Assembly (NCBI RefSeq): GCF_963678635.1
Contig: NC_087063.1
Span: forward strand, 970,287 to 1,034,286
From: Symsagittifera roscoffensis
Taxonomy: Eukaryota > Xenacoelomorpha > Acoela > Convolutidae
Direction: 5' to 3'
DNA length: 64,000 nt
The position numbers were made by a program, and so were the translations under genes. Position 1 is the first letter of the stretch, and each line of letters begins with the position of its first letter. The notes under the pieces were generated by a model, which saw only the letters and a list, made by a program, of their open reading frames with translations, searched no databases and was not told the DNA's origin. Positions 24,501 to 29,289 of this stretch are shown here, in pieces.

Positions 24501-27500
24501 GGTTAGTACCGCTGCACTCGCTTCGCAAGTCTAATGAACTTACCGTTTAAAAAGTCAAACCGCGAAAAAGTAATTTTGGAGTAAAAACAGAAAAACATCA
24601 TCATAAACTGGGCGATATTGAAAACGCGTTATCAAAAATTATGCTAAACCTTTCCTCTAAAGTAAAATCGTTAAAACATGGGGGAAGAAAATGTGATCAC
24701 ATTTCAGTTGACAATTGATCTAATTCTTAATTTGAATTTCTCCTGTAGGCTTAAAAATGCCTGAATTGAACTAGGAAATATCTGAACTGAACCAGGAAAT
24801 ATCAGCTTTTATCCCAAGAAAATACAGAATGTTCATGGCTGATCCTTCAGTTTTCTTCTGATAATTGACCTTAAAAAGCCAAAGTTTTTCCGTGATTATA
24901 GCTGAAACAAGGTACAAAAATTATTTCTATGGAATAAATTAGCTCTTTTCGCATTTTAGCCCAAACTGTACGCTTTAACCCTAATTTAAATTTGAGTTCT
25001 CAAAAGTTCTTATCATCTATAGCATTAATCATATCAGCTTCGCAAATTTCCTAAAAATTACTTCTTACAAAATTTCATTTGCTCATCGAAAATTTGATGT
25101 TGCGTTTTCATGGTCACTCAGTATCAGCGTAATCGCTGCGTTATTGACACTTAATAAAAACCGCCGCACAATCTTTATGACAGCCAATAGAACTTTCCGA
25201 ATGGTTTCCCAACACTCAAGTTTCCAGAACAAAATAAGCTCATCTCATTGCTTTTGAATTTGAAAAAAAAATTGATGATTGACACATTTTCGAAAACGTT
25301 AACCCTATTTGAGAAACCAAGATCAAAAGAATTCTTCAAAATTCAACATTTATTAACTGAGAATTGAACTCCTGAAGAAACAACGAGCAAAATGAGTTAT
25401 AAATTACTTCCTGTACAATCTATATTCCTTTGAAAGAAACTACTTTTGAAATTACACGCTGCAACAACGGAAGCAAGATAAGCTCGCTCAAGAAAAAACG
25501 ATTTGCTGCATTTTAAAAATTTATTAGAATTTATTGTCCCGACCCACTCTATAATGGGTGGGAAGCAACTTGGGCGTGGGGTGTATTTTTCAGCTTATTT
25601 TTTGGTACCTCAAAAATTCCAGTGTTGATAAAGTGCTTTCTGCTGTAATTCGGATTCCAAAAAACTTGAAAATATTGTCTGTGTCGAGATAATACTTTTT
25701 CTAGTTTTTCAGACAGGACATTTTAGACTGCATTTTCACTTTTACTTTTTTGTGATTTGAGAAACACTTCAGCTACTTTTAACTTATTATGGCTCTTTAA
25801 CCAATTTAGTCCTCTCACTTGTAAAAAAAACTTTGATGAAAGTTGATCGAAAAACTGATTTCGATTCTTTTCTTAATTTTGTTGCTAAACTTCGCTCGAG
25901 CTACTTGCACGGCACCCGGCTATCCCTGTTGACTGTTGTGCGATGAAGTTAATTCAAACATTTATTGACCAAAAATCCTTCCTCAATTTAACCGTCAACC
26001 TGTCTCGTCTGGCTATATAAAGAGATCTCTCAATATAAAGAAAACTACCTTTAATAATTTGCTTCTCGATCTTGTCGATAGATCTGATAAGTTTCACATT
26101 GCCCAGACCCTCTTTGGTTTCTTCGTTCAACTCACTGTCAGTCTTCGCTTCTTCTTTTTCACTTTCATCGCCGCCTATTGCATCCGTCCCACTCCAATTA
26201 TGTTCCATAGCCAAGAGATGTTCTATAAGAAAAATGTTCTATAAAAAACTCATTACCGCATTTCATTATTAAACACGGAGGCGAAGCTGAGCTTCGCACC
26301 ACTTGCGATAGAACAAGTACAGGGTTAAAACAGCATGACGCTTAAGAGGTATCAAAGAGTATTTCGAACTATGTTACCCTTAAAACATAAACCGGACAAA
26401 CGCAAAAAAATAGAACGTTTACATGTTAGAATTTGTTGCAGTTTTTAAATGGTCTTAATGTTGTTAGTTTTGCGCATTTGAAAAATTGGCGCCAGAGTCT
26501 TATCGATTTCATTTTAAAAAATCGGATATTTGTACGAAACAAAATAATTGTTGAATACGCCAACAGAATTAAAGCCAATAAGCTGAAACTCAACCGAAAG
26601 ATTGCAGCAAAAATGTTTTAAAAAAATATATGTACTGCTCAAAACGTATCCAGGGTGCCATATAAGTACTGAAGGTAAGGTCGTATACACAATAAGGAAG
26701 TTAAACCATGAGTATTATTGACCACAATAGAGCATCAGCAAATAATATCGAAATTCTGTAATTATATATGCAACTACATCTACAAAAATGCATAAAATTT
26801 TGAAAAAACATGTTCACACAAAAGAATGCAAAAACAACATCGTAAGAAAAACAAAAAAAAAAGCGGTAGCAACGATGAAAATAAATAAGCGGAAACCCAT
26901 CAAGTCGAAAGAAAATGCAAAACAAAATTGAAACTAATTTAAACTTTGAAGTTCCCCTCTTCCTCGACACACACATACGCACACAGAAAACTTTCCGTTC
27001 ATCAAACGGCTCACTAGGATGTCACTAAGCCGAAATAAAAGAGGCCGAAAGCTATTGAGCCAAAACAGGACAAACAAAACGAAAAAATATAATAAACAAA
27101 TCCAATTGGTAAAACTACAACCAACATTAAAGCAAATTTCGAAAAAAAAGAATACTTGAAAATTCAAAATGCGCAATACTATGCTCAGTATTTGCAATAG
27201 AGAGGACTAGGATTTGCAACAGAGAGGAGGAAGAGTTGAATAATTCTATTAATTAATGAGTCCTCTGAACAAAGTTGTTTACGGGGAAAAAGTATTGTAC
27301 CCGATTGCAATAGTCTAGTACCCGATAGCAATGAGTCTAGATATTAGTCCTCTGAACAAAGTTGCTTACAGGTGGAAAAAGTCTAGTACCCGATTGCAAT
27401 TCGAAAAAAGTTTAAATAATTTGGGCAAGCCGAAATAATTTGGGCAGAAAAAAGTTAAGCGATAAAAAATACGAAATCAAGAAAATTCCAACAGCCGAAT

Positions 27501-28762
27501 TAAATCAAAACACTAAGAGCAACAACAATGTAAATTGCGTACAGAAAAAAAAAATTATACGATGTGGCAACTAAGCCGACAAAACAAGCAGACAAACAAA
27601 AAGCCGACAATTTTTTTGAAATGGGCTATTTCCCGTTTGAAGAAAAAAACCTTGCAAGATTCAAAGCTAGGACCTTTGCCGTCCCAGGCGTATTTGTTAC
27701 CTCCAGACCAAGTGTACCGGAGACGCAAAGGAAATTGAATTTAGTATGAACTGAACCTGAATTTACCATCTCTACTCTTGATCATTCTGTAAGGGTAATA
27801 AGAGGTAAAAAAAAAGTAATTTATCGCAAGGGTTATAAGAGAAACAACTACACTTTCGTTTAACTCACTGCACAAAAAGGTAACAAATGAAGAAACTAAG
27901 TCGACAAAACATAGGCAGACAACTGATAGTCCGATTTTTCTGATACTAAATACTTAGGGTTTTGAAAACCCTAGGCCCTTTGCCGCCAACTAGTTTTTGT
28001 AACCAGTAGTTAAACTTGAGTTTTCAAAATTGAGCATGTTTGCCACAGAATTGAATGCTGCACAAATAATTCAGTGATTTTGTTAAATTAGTTGTTAACC
28101 CAAAAAAAGTGTATATTCCGATTTGACAACGCGTGTTAAACGCAAGCGTATATACGACAAACAAACGGACTATGAGTTTTTCCGGGCATGATACCTCATT
28201 CGACAACATCTGGCATTTGCAACTGATGAATGCATTTTCGACAATGAATTACGTTGTAAAGAAACCGAAACTCTTTGTTATTGACCGAGAACTTTTAGTG
28301 AAAATGTAAACTAACCTGTGTCTGATTTAACCTGGAATTCTAAAATCTCAATGGACTGGTATATCACTGGAATCAAACGTCCTAAACTGTTCACAATTTT
28401 CTGACAGATGTGCTGCATTTGCTTCGTCTCATCGCTAGCCTCGTTGATCAAGACACTCAACTCATCTACATGCGCTCTTTTGAGTCCGCCTTCGAATTCA
28501 TTGACAGTCTCGCGGATAAGTTCTTCGTAATATTTGACCCTGTACTCGTAAGCCCGTATAGCGTCGTCTACCAACTCGGTCACGTTTTCAGGAACTTCTA
28601 CGTCGGATAGCCTCGATGATTGCCTAGAAGAGCTATCATCCGGCGGGTTGACATCGTCTCTCTGGTCAGTTTTAACATCTGAAACGGTCGAATTTGAGCG
28701 AAATGCTAAAGAATATGAATAGATTAAATCTTACCTGCATTGATCGAACCTTTCACAGTCAT
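2642..28762 (-). CDS. Multi-exon death-domain protein gene (whole gene)
   Basis: Eighteen coding exons can be chained with GT donors and AG acceptors, with codon phase matching at each junction: 28735-28762, 28316-28678, 26049-26222, 22670-22838, 21641-21840, 21115-21366, 20406-20804, 10764-10916, 9399-9566, 8928-9130, 8410-8570, 7870-8081, 7434-7582, 7010-7234, 4877-5072, 4364-4598, 3699-3930 and 2642-3594. A 22-bp micro-exon at 4168-4189 is needed to keep phase between the 16th and 17th and makes the total exactly 1,498 codons. The start ATG at 28762 has an in-frame TGA 27 bp upstream. The N-terminal half (to about residue 700) is charged and helical with Lys/Ala/Glu-rich stretches. The region at about 760-1,095 looks beta-rich, about 1,115-1,200 is death-domain-like, and the last 270 residues are acidic. 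I do not recognise an orthologue by name; a ZU5-UPA-DD or DTHD1-like protein is possible. The exon structure is strong, the identity weak. Confidence 0.85.
3699..3930 (-). CDS. Death-domain gene, exon 17 (main part of the death domain)
   Basis: This 232-bp exon (phase 0 to 1; acceptor TTTATGATCAG, donor CTCAG|GTTGTC) encodes about 77 residues with the helical pattern of a death domain: VDKITLEFDRFAIVLGIS, then an amphipathic helix and LREWKRK with the usual tryptophan near the fourth helix. Death domains bind other death domains in apoptosis and innate-immune scaffolds. The domain is completed by the first 30 residues of exon 18. I assign it by pattern, not by alignment. Confidence 0.75.
4168..4189 (-). 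CDS. Candidate 22-bp micro-exon
   Basis: Exon 16 ends in phase 2 and exon 17 must start in phase 0, so a piece of 3n+1 bases is missing between them. After a good acceptor (AATGTTTCCCAG) the 22 bases at 4168-4189 read through in frame and meet GTGGGG as a weak donor. They would add seven residues plus a completed codon. A different small exon could do the same job. Confidence 0.35.
4364..5072 (-). CDS. Death-domain gene, exons 15-16
   Basis: Exon 15 is 4877-5072 (196 bp, phase 0 to 1, donor ATTG|GTGAGC). Exon 16 is 4364-4598 (235 bp, phase 1 to 2, donor CAA|GTAAGT after an acceptor TTATTTTCAG). They encode the end of the beta-rich middle region, with VEATIVSQLTTFSLSLPYPQ and GGTVHINFPPANIGKLLVV. 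A short acidic segment CDDDILDD follows, which may be a linker to the death domain. Confidence 0.82.
5197..5560. repeat. Foldback element in intron 14
   Basis: The left arm (5197-5275) and right arm (5478-5545) are inverted copies built from short units such as CCATTCTACCCTATG and CCAATATACCCTAT. The core between them is GC-richer and has its own inverted segments (GTGATCGCCGC against GCGGCGAC). No coding potential is seen. It looks like a non-autonomous DNA transposon or foldback element; target duplications were not resolved. Confidence 0.65.
5740..5890 (-). repeat. tRNA-derived SINE-like repeat, copy 1
   Basis: Read on the minus strand, it has a tRNA-like head with AGTGCGTGAGACTCAA and a B-box-like GATTCGAATCC, then a tail ending near a Lys/Ala-coding-like AT-rich stretch. 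A second copy lies at 23915-24075 in the same orientation. The AGACTCAA block and long variable-arm spacing resemble a tRNA-Leu or tRNA-Ser ancestor. Confidence 0.6.
6281..6352 (-). repeat. Dispersed palindrome repeat E, copy 1
   Basis: The reverse complement reads CCGACTTTCGTAAC, then AAAGTAACGGAA and TTTGTGCTCGG with a T-run. This matches 38463-38563 and 42013-42100. Intron 14 of the host gene. Confidence 0.7.
6540..6780 (+). repeat. Dispersed repeat D, copy 1
   Basis: About 230 bp is shared with 24293-24500: AATTTCTGAAATCGA, TTCATTTGATGAATTAAAAA, TGTGTTAACTT-like sequence, and ATTTGCGA.TTA.GTTGGAAAAAA at the right end. The last block is also found separately at 6450, so the element has a subrepeat. 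Confidence 0.7.
7010..7582 (-). CDS. Death-domain gene, exons 13-14
   Basis: Exon 13 is 7434-7582 (149 bp, phase 1 to 0). Exon 14 is 7010-7234 (75 codons, phase 0-0, donor AAG|GTGGGT). They encode about 125 residues with alternating strands, for example ALAYCVVVEYKDGRVMKK and SQLVVPRDSFQYLSSVSV. This looks like a compact beta-sandwich rather than disordered sequence. No signal peptide or membrane segment is visible. Confidence 0.82.
7870..8081 (-). CDS. Death-domain gene, exon 12
   Basis: This 212-bp exon (phase 2 in, 1 out) ends at CTAG|GTGAGT and begins after TGATTGTTTAG. The peptide (about residues 757-827) contains GVFRVPEECVG and VYFQKPPELP. It is richer in beta-forming residues and starts the middle module that precedes the death domain. 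A ZU5-like fold is a guess only. Confidence 0.82.
8410..8570 (-). CDS. Death-domain gene, exon 11
   Basis: This 161-bp exon (phase 0 in, 2 out) has acceptor TTGTTCATAG and a near-consensus donor GCC|GTAAGTG. It encodes a helical peptide ending at about residue 756, with LEDVYRAIPELEYRFSQL. It closes the helical N-terminal half before the beta-rich region begins in exon 12. Confidence 0.82.
8928..9566 (-). CDS. Death-domain gene, exons 9-10
   Basis: Exon 9 is 9399-9566 (56 codons, phase 1-1; donor GCTGG|GTAGGC). Exon 10 is 8928-9130 (203 bp, ends in phase 0 at AGAAG|GTTAGC). Together they encode about 124 residues of mixed helix: a segment with RERLTALRDLNYRVQFNRKE, then LLKELNGHEWRDLIEIQLLG. 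The balance of hydrophobic and charged residues suggests a folded helical domain. I cannot assign a family. Confidence 0.82.
9712..9960 (+). repeat. Dispersed repeat C, single copy
   Basis: Blocks CAGTTGGAAAAGAGT, AAGGAAAAATAGATGGCCTT, AAGCTCTTTGAATTT and GAGAAAACTGGATCAA match the multi-copy array at 22890-23830. The unit here is present once. Non-coding. Confidence 0.75.
10000..10410. repeat. Dispersed repeats B (direct) and A (inverted), second copies
   Basis: 10000-10165 matches 2310-2490 directly. 10175-10410 matches 60-305 as reverse complement. The two sit next to each other here but are about 2 kb apart near the window start, where the 44-bp array and other sequence lie between them. 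Confidence 0.72.
10764..10916 (-). CDS. Death-domain gene, exon 8
   Basis: The exon is 153 bp (51 codons, phase 1-1), with acceptor TTGTTTATTGTTCAG and donor GCAAG|GTACGC. It encodes an acidic helical peptide with EEAQQGKQDLMMQEMLTNQ. Its frame joins exon 7 and exon 9 directly, so no exon needs to be hidden in the large transposon-filled intron 7. Confidence 0.82.
11700..11785 (-). repeat. Possible tRNA-like sequence
   Basis: On the minus strand, AATAGCGCAAATGCTAGG is followed 35 bp later by GGGATTCTATTCC, resembling an A box and B box. It could be a decayed tRNA or SINE. It shows no clean cloverleaf, so it is not called as a tRNA gene. Confidence 0.3.
12560..12800 (-). pseudogene. Merlin (ISXO2-like) transposase, C-terminal part
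   Basis: On the minus strand the frame reads LTTLKERLHSKIEQYIRPGS, IIHIDEWRAYNGI, then YRHASVNQK. This is the usual C-terminal half of a Merlin/IS1595-type DDE transposase, with the second catalytic Asp in HIDEWRAY. The frame shifts near 12,640. The N-terminal half lies 6.3 kb away at 19141-19749 on the same strand, with Helentron sequence between, so the gene is split and inactive. Confidence 0.72.
12990..14400 (+). pseudogene. RPA-like ORF of the Helentron, probably spliced
   Basis: The first part (to 13825) encodes about 275 residues with CPGDEVWLVLPKMDG and a Cys-rich segment SGVLCDGQ...CGCTK, resembling an OB-fold with a zinc ribbon. It ends at GGTGAT|GTAAGTAG, and an acceptor GTTGTAG at 13922 resumes in phase 0 with VSLLVRQINRKAG. 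A third piece starting near 14211 (PIVVDGGDVSTMN) continues to a TAG at 14400. Animal Helentrons often carry RPA1-like ssDNA-binding proteins. The family call is tentative. The start is unclear because the leading codon is not ATG. Confidence 0.5.
14401..15059 (+). other. Helentron interior, poorly preserved
   Basis: No long frame. A short plus-strand piece at about 14640-14810 reads KRCFNQQRCLLCVRFVPSD and then REYCDEHAGCYH, a Cys/His-rich motif that may be a zinc finger of the element. The rest is AT-rich and uninterpretable. Confidence 0.4.
15060..15720 (+). pseudogene. OTU-type cysteine protease domain of the Helentron
   Basis: At 15235-15300 the plus strand encodes RLVSINGDGNCLFSVMAVLL, which contains the OTU catalytic Cys motif (DGNCLF). 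A frameshift and stop follow near 15310. The next frame (from 15340) carries TYGGDFEISTFCTVFEVQM and NHWEPIV, matching the second half of the domain including the catalytic His. OTU domains remove ubiquitin and are known cargo of animal Helitron/Helentron proteins. The frameshift makes this copy dead. Confidence 0.72.
15850..16587 (+). pseudogene. Helentron zinc-binding region
   Basis: Two overlapping frames read CRKCGRHSSTWHP and LLCDTCLESVRTPGC (15854-16074), then, after a frame change, IRCFCGASVFVYDCGVVDF and HWINYIDPSFKACR (16099-16587). The repeated CxxC and CxC pairs suggest zinc fingers upstream of Rep. Function unproven. Confidence 0.5.
16656..17735 (+). pseudogene. Helentron middle region, unassigned
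   Basis: Plus-strand frames at 16656-17195 (179 residues) and 17205-17387 are open and joined by small frame changes. The sequence includes FIDSLQQKHWKKPQLYDECV and AFCVKRGVIPEEVI. No domain is recognised; position and strand make it part of the Helentron protein. Confidence 0.4.
17748..19143 (+). pseudogene. Helentron Rep region with HUH motif, truncated
   Basis: The first frame (to 18290) ends its domain with LEALLFPSNFYHQLDDGT and FPGAIPFFLY, the Helitron-type N-terminal block. After frameshifts, 18510-19143 encodes the Rep part with GNLPHYHILVWLHPG, whose H-Y-H is the HUH metal-binding pair of rolling-circle nucleases. The catalytic tyrosine motif and the whole helicase are absent because the sequence leaves the element at about 19,141. 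It cannot transpose. Confidence 0.72.
19141..19749 (-). pseudogene. Merlin (ISXO2-like) transposase, N-terminal part
   Basis: Two minus-strand frames (19453-19749 and about 19145-19419) cover a zinc-less N-terminal region, then FLAHLWSHEIPVTTSIELVE, FQWYCYFCD and GVVIQIDESLMAKR. The first catalytic Asp lies in QIDES, as in Merlin/IS1595 enzymes. The frame breaks near 19,440, and the coding similarity stops at about 19,141 where Helentron sequence begins. The C-terminal half is at 12560-12800. Confidence 0.75.
20406..20804 (-). CDS. Death-domain gene, exon 7 (Glu-rich then helical)
   Basis: The exon is 399 bp (133 codons, phase 1-1). Only the acceptor GTTTGATGTAG at 20805 gives the incoming phase; nearby AGs shift to stops. 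The donor is AAAAG|GTATGA. The first 70 residues are Glu/Lys/Pro-rich and disordered. The rest is a long helix (LAKFAQLVDSKREVHQGI onward), likely coiled coil. The intron that follows is 9.5 kb and carries nested transposons. Confidence 0.8.
21115..21366 (-). CDS. Death-domain gene, exon 6 (acidic then Lys/Ala/Gly-rich)
   Basis: The exon is 252 bp (84 codons, phase 1-1), with acceptor TAATATTTCAG and donor AAAG|GTGAGG. It encodes a low-complexity segment: about 55 residues rich in Glu, Asp and Lys, then a run of Lys, Gly and Ala (around AAAAAKGKKGKGAAK). It is probably disordered, and the basic part could bind nucleic acid, acidic partners or a nuclear-import factor. No catalytic motif is seen. 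Confidence 0.78.
21641..21840 (-). CDS. Death-domain gene, exon 5
   Basis: The exon is 200 bp (phase 2 in, phase 1 out), with acceptor GTTTGTGTGCAG and donor AAAG|GTCGGC. It reads as a helical segment with EVKEMEIQTSRQVTRLKTEL, followed by a Ser/Thr/Gln-rich linker. A foldback element lies about 55 bp upstream of the acceptor, inside intron 4. Confidence 0.8.
21896..22092. repeat. Foldback (inverted-repeat) element in intron 4
   Basis: The left arm begins GCAATTCAAAAAGGCAAAC and the right arm ends GTTTGCCTTTTTGAATTCGC. The arms of about 85 bp pair with roughly 85-90 percent identity by eye (CTATTTGAATATTTTAACA against TGTTAAAATATTCCAAATAG), with about 25 bp between. Typical of a MITE. A target duplication was not identified. 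Confidence 0.82.
22670..22838 (-). CDS. Death-domain gene, exon 4
   Basis: This 169-bp exon enters in phase 1 after GTTTTTGTTTAG and exits in phase 2 at CTAG|GTTAGG. It encodes an amphipathic helical segment of about 56 residues, with ARKLGRALVGFLNESKNV followed by AVINFLAQASAR. The pattern of alternating hydrophobic and charged residues argues that it is coding. No named domain is recognised. Confidence 0.8.
22890..23830 (+). repeat. Dispersed repeat C array, about 4 units
   Basis: Units of about 130-160 bp repeat CAGTTGGAAAAGAGTC, CGCAAGTAAACAGAAAAA, AAGGAAAAAATAGATGGC and CTTAAAGCTCTTTGAATTT. The last two units also carry a duplicated AGATGGC. A single unit occurs at 9712-9960 in intron 8. 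The array lies in intron 3 of the host gene. Confidence 0.8.
23915..24075 (-). repeat. tRNA-derived SINE-like repeat, copy 2
   Basis: On the minus strand the head reads GGTTGACTGGATAGTGC, ATGAGACTCAAAATC and, after a long variable-arm-like gap, ATATTCGAATCCTAC. These fit an A box, an anticodon arm and a B box of a tRNA-Leu- or Ser-type ancestor. The tail (GCCGAGTTTTTGCTTATTT onward) is shared with copy 1 at 5740-5890. Confidence 0.65.
24293..24500 (+). repeat. Dispersed repeat D, copy 2
   Basis: Matches 6540-6780 through AATTTCTGAAATCGA, TTCATTTGATGAATTAAAAA and ATTTGCGAATTAAGTTGG. In both places it lies downstream of a SINE-like copy, so SINE and repeat D may be one composite element. Confidence 0.65.
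24501..26048. other. Intron 3, no recognisable feature
   Basis: AT-rich, no credible coding frame or tandem repeat seen. Confidence 0.5.
26049..26222 (-). CDS. Death-domain gene, exon 3
   Basis: The exon is 174 bp (58 codons, phase 1 in and out). The acceptor TTTTTCTTATAG and the donor AAAG|GTAG fit. The peptide is Glu/Lys-rich and ends in the helical stretch KLIRSIDKIEKQIIK. Its boundaries keep the frame of exons 2 and 4. Function is unknown; the composition suggests a linker or coiled coil. Confidence 0.8.
26223..28315. other. Intron 2, with one small duplication
   Basis: No coding frame is credible. At 27259-27405 a segment of about 80 bp is imperfectly duplicated (GTCCTCTGAACAAAGTTG and TAGTACCCGATTGCAAT recur). 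A short CA-rich tract is at 26966-26987. Confidence 0.6.
28316..28762 (-). CDS. Death-domain gene, exons 1-2 (N-terminus)
   Basis: Exon 1 (28735-28762) holds only nine codons plus one base and ends at a GCAG|GTAAG donor. Exon 2 (28316-28678) enters in phase 1 after a TTTCAG acceptor, adds 121 codons and leaves in phase 1. Exon 2 begins with a polar Asp/Ser/Pro segment. It continues as a helical, charged stretch (about residues 50-130) containing YEELIRETVNEF, consistent with a coiled coil. The 5' UTR end and promoter are not identifiable. The initiator is favoured by the upstream in-frame stop. Confidence 0.82.
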
Positions 28763-29077
28763 TTTTAAATGCAGTAAATGACTTGTTCATTTATGTACAG
28801 TAAAGTATTCTAATTTAAACCATATACAGTTTTCGGTCTTTTCATTACCAGAAGTGTACAATTGTTTGCATAAATGAACAAATAGACTATAAAAAACTTG
28901 GTTCTTATCGAAAACGTCTCAAAGTGTAGCATCACTTCGTGAGCTCCCTTCTGTTTGTGTATCAAGCGATCAAGACATTGTACACCAGTTCGAAAGAAAA
29001 CACTGAATTTGCTAACCCCTTTTGACAAACTGGATCTGCTTATAAAAAACTAAACCTAAGAATAAACAAAGGTAACC
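28763..29077. other. Upstream flank of the host gene
   Basis: This region precedes the ATG at 28762 on the minus strand and must hold the 5' UTR and probably the promoter. No TATA box or initiator could be assigned with confidence. Confidence 0.4.
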
Positions 29078-29085
29078 GGTAGCGG

Positions 29086-29190
29086 CAGGTTTGAAACAAT
29101 CGTATTTAAATTTGAAAAAAATCGATTTAAATCAAAAAAATCCGATTTATTTAAAATTTTTTATTTAAATCGGATTTTTATGCAACCCTG
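29086..29190. mobile_element. 105-bp hAT-type MITE with 8-bp target duplication
   Basis: GGTAGCGG stands directly on both sides (29078-29085 and 29191-29198). Inside it, the ends are imperfect inverted repeats: CAGGTTTGAAA on the left, and CAGGGTTGCA on the complement of the right. The middle is a near-palindrome of AAATCCGATTTA-like sequence. An 8-bp duplication and CAGGG-type ends are typical of hAT elements. It has no coding capacity and would depend on a transposase elsewhere. Confidence 0.88.
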
Positions 29191-29289
29191 GGTAGCGGTG
29201 GAAGTAGAAGATGATACGATCACATTTTTGCTTGAAATGCTCAAAAAACGAAAAAAAAAACGCCGGAATATATTTTGAGTGTAATCTAA

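Noticed and set aside
26701-27197. Minus-strand frames of 87-93 codons
   Set aside because: Phe/Cys/Leu-rich translation of A-rich sequence with a CA microsatellite; no domain and no splice context.
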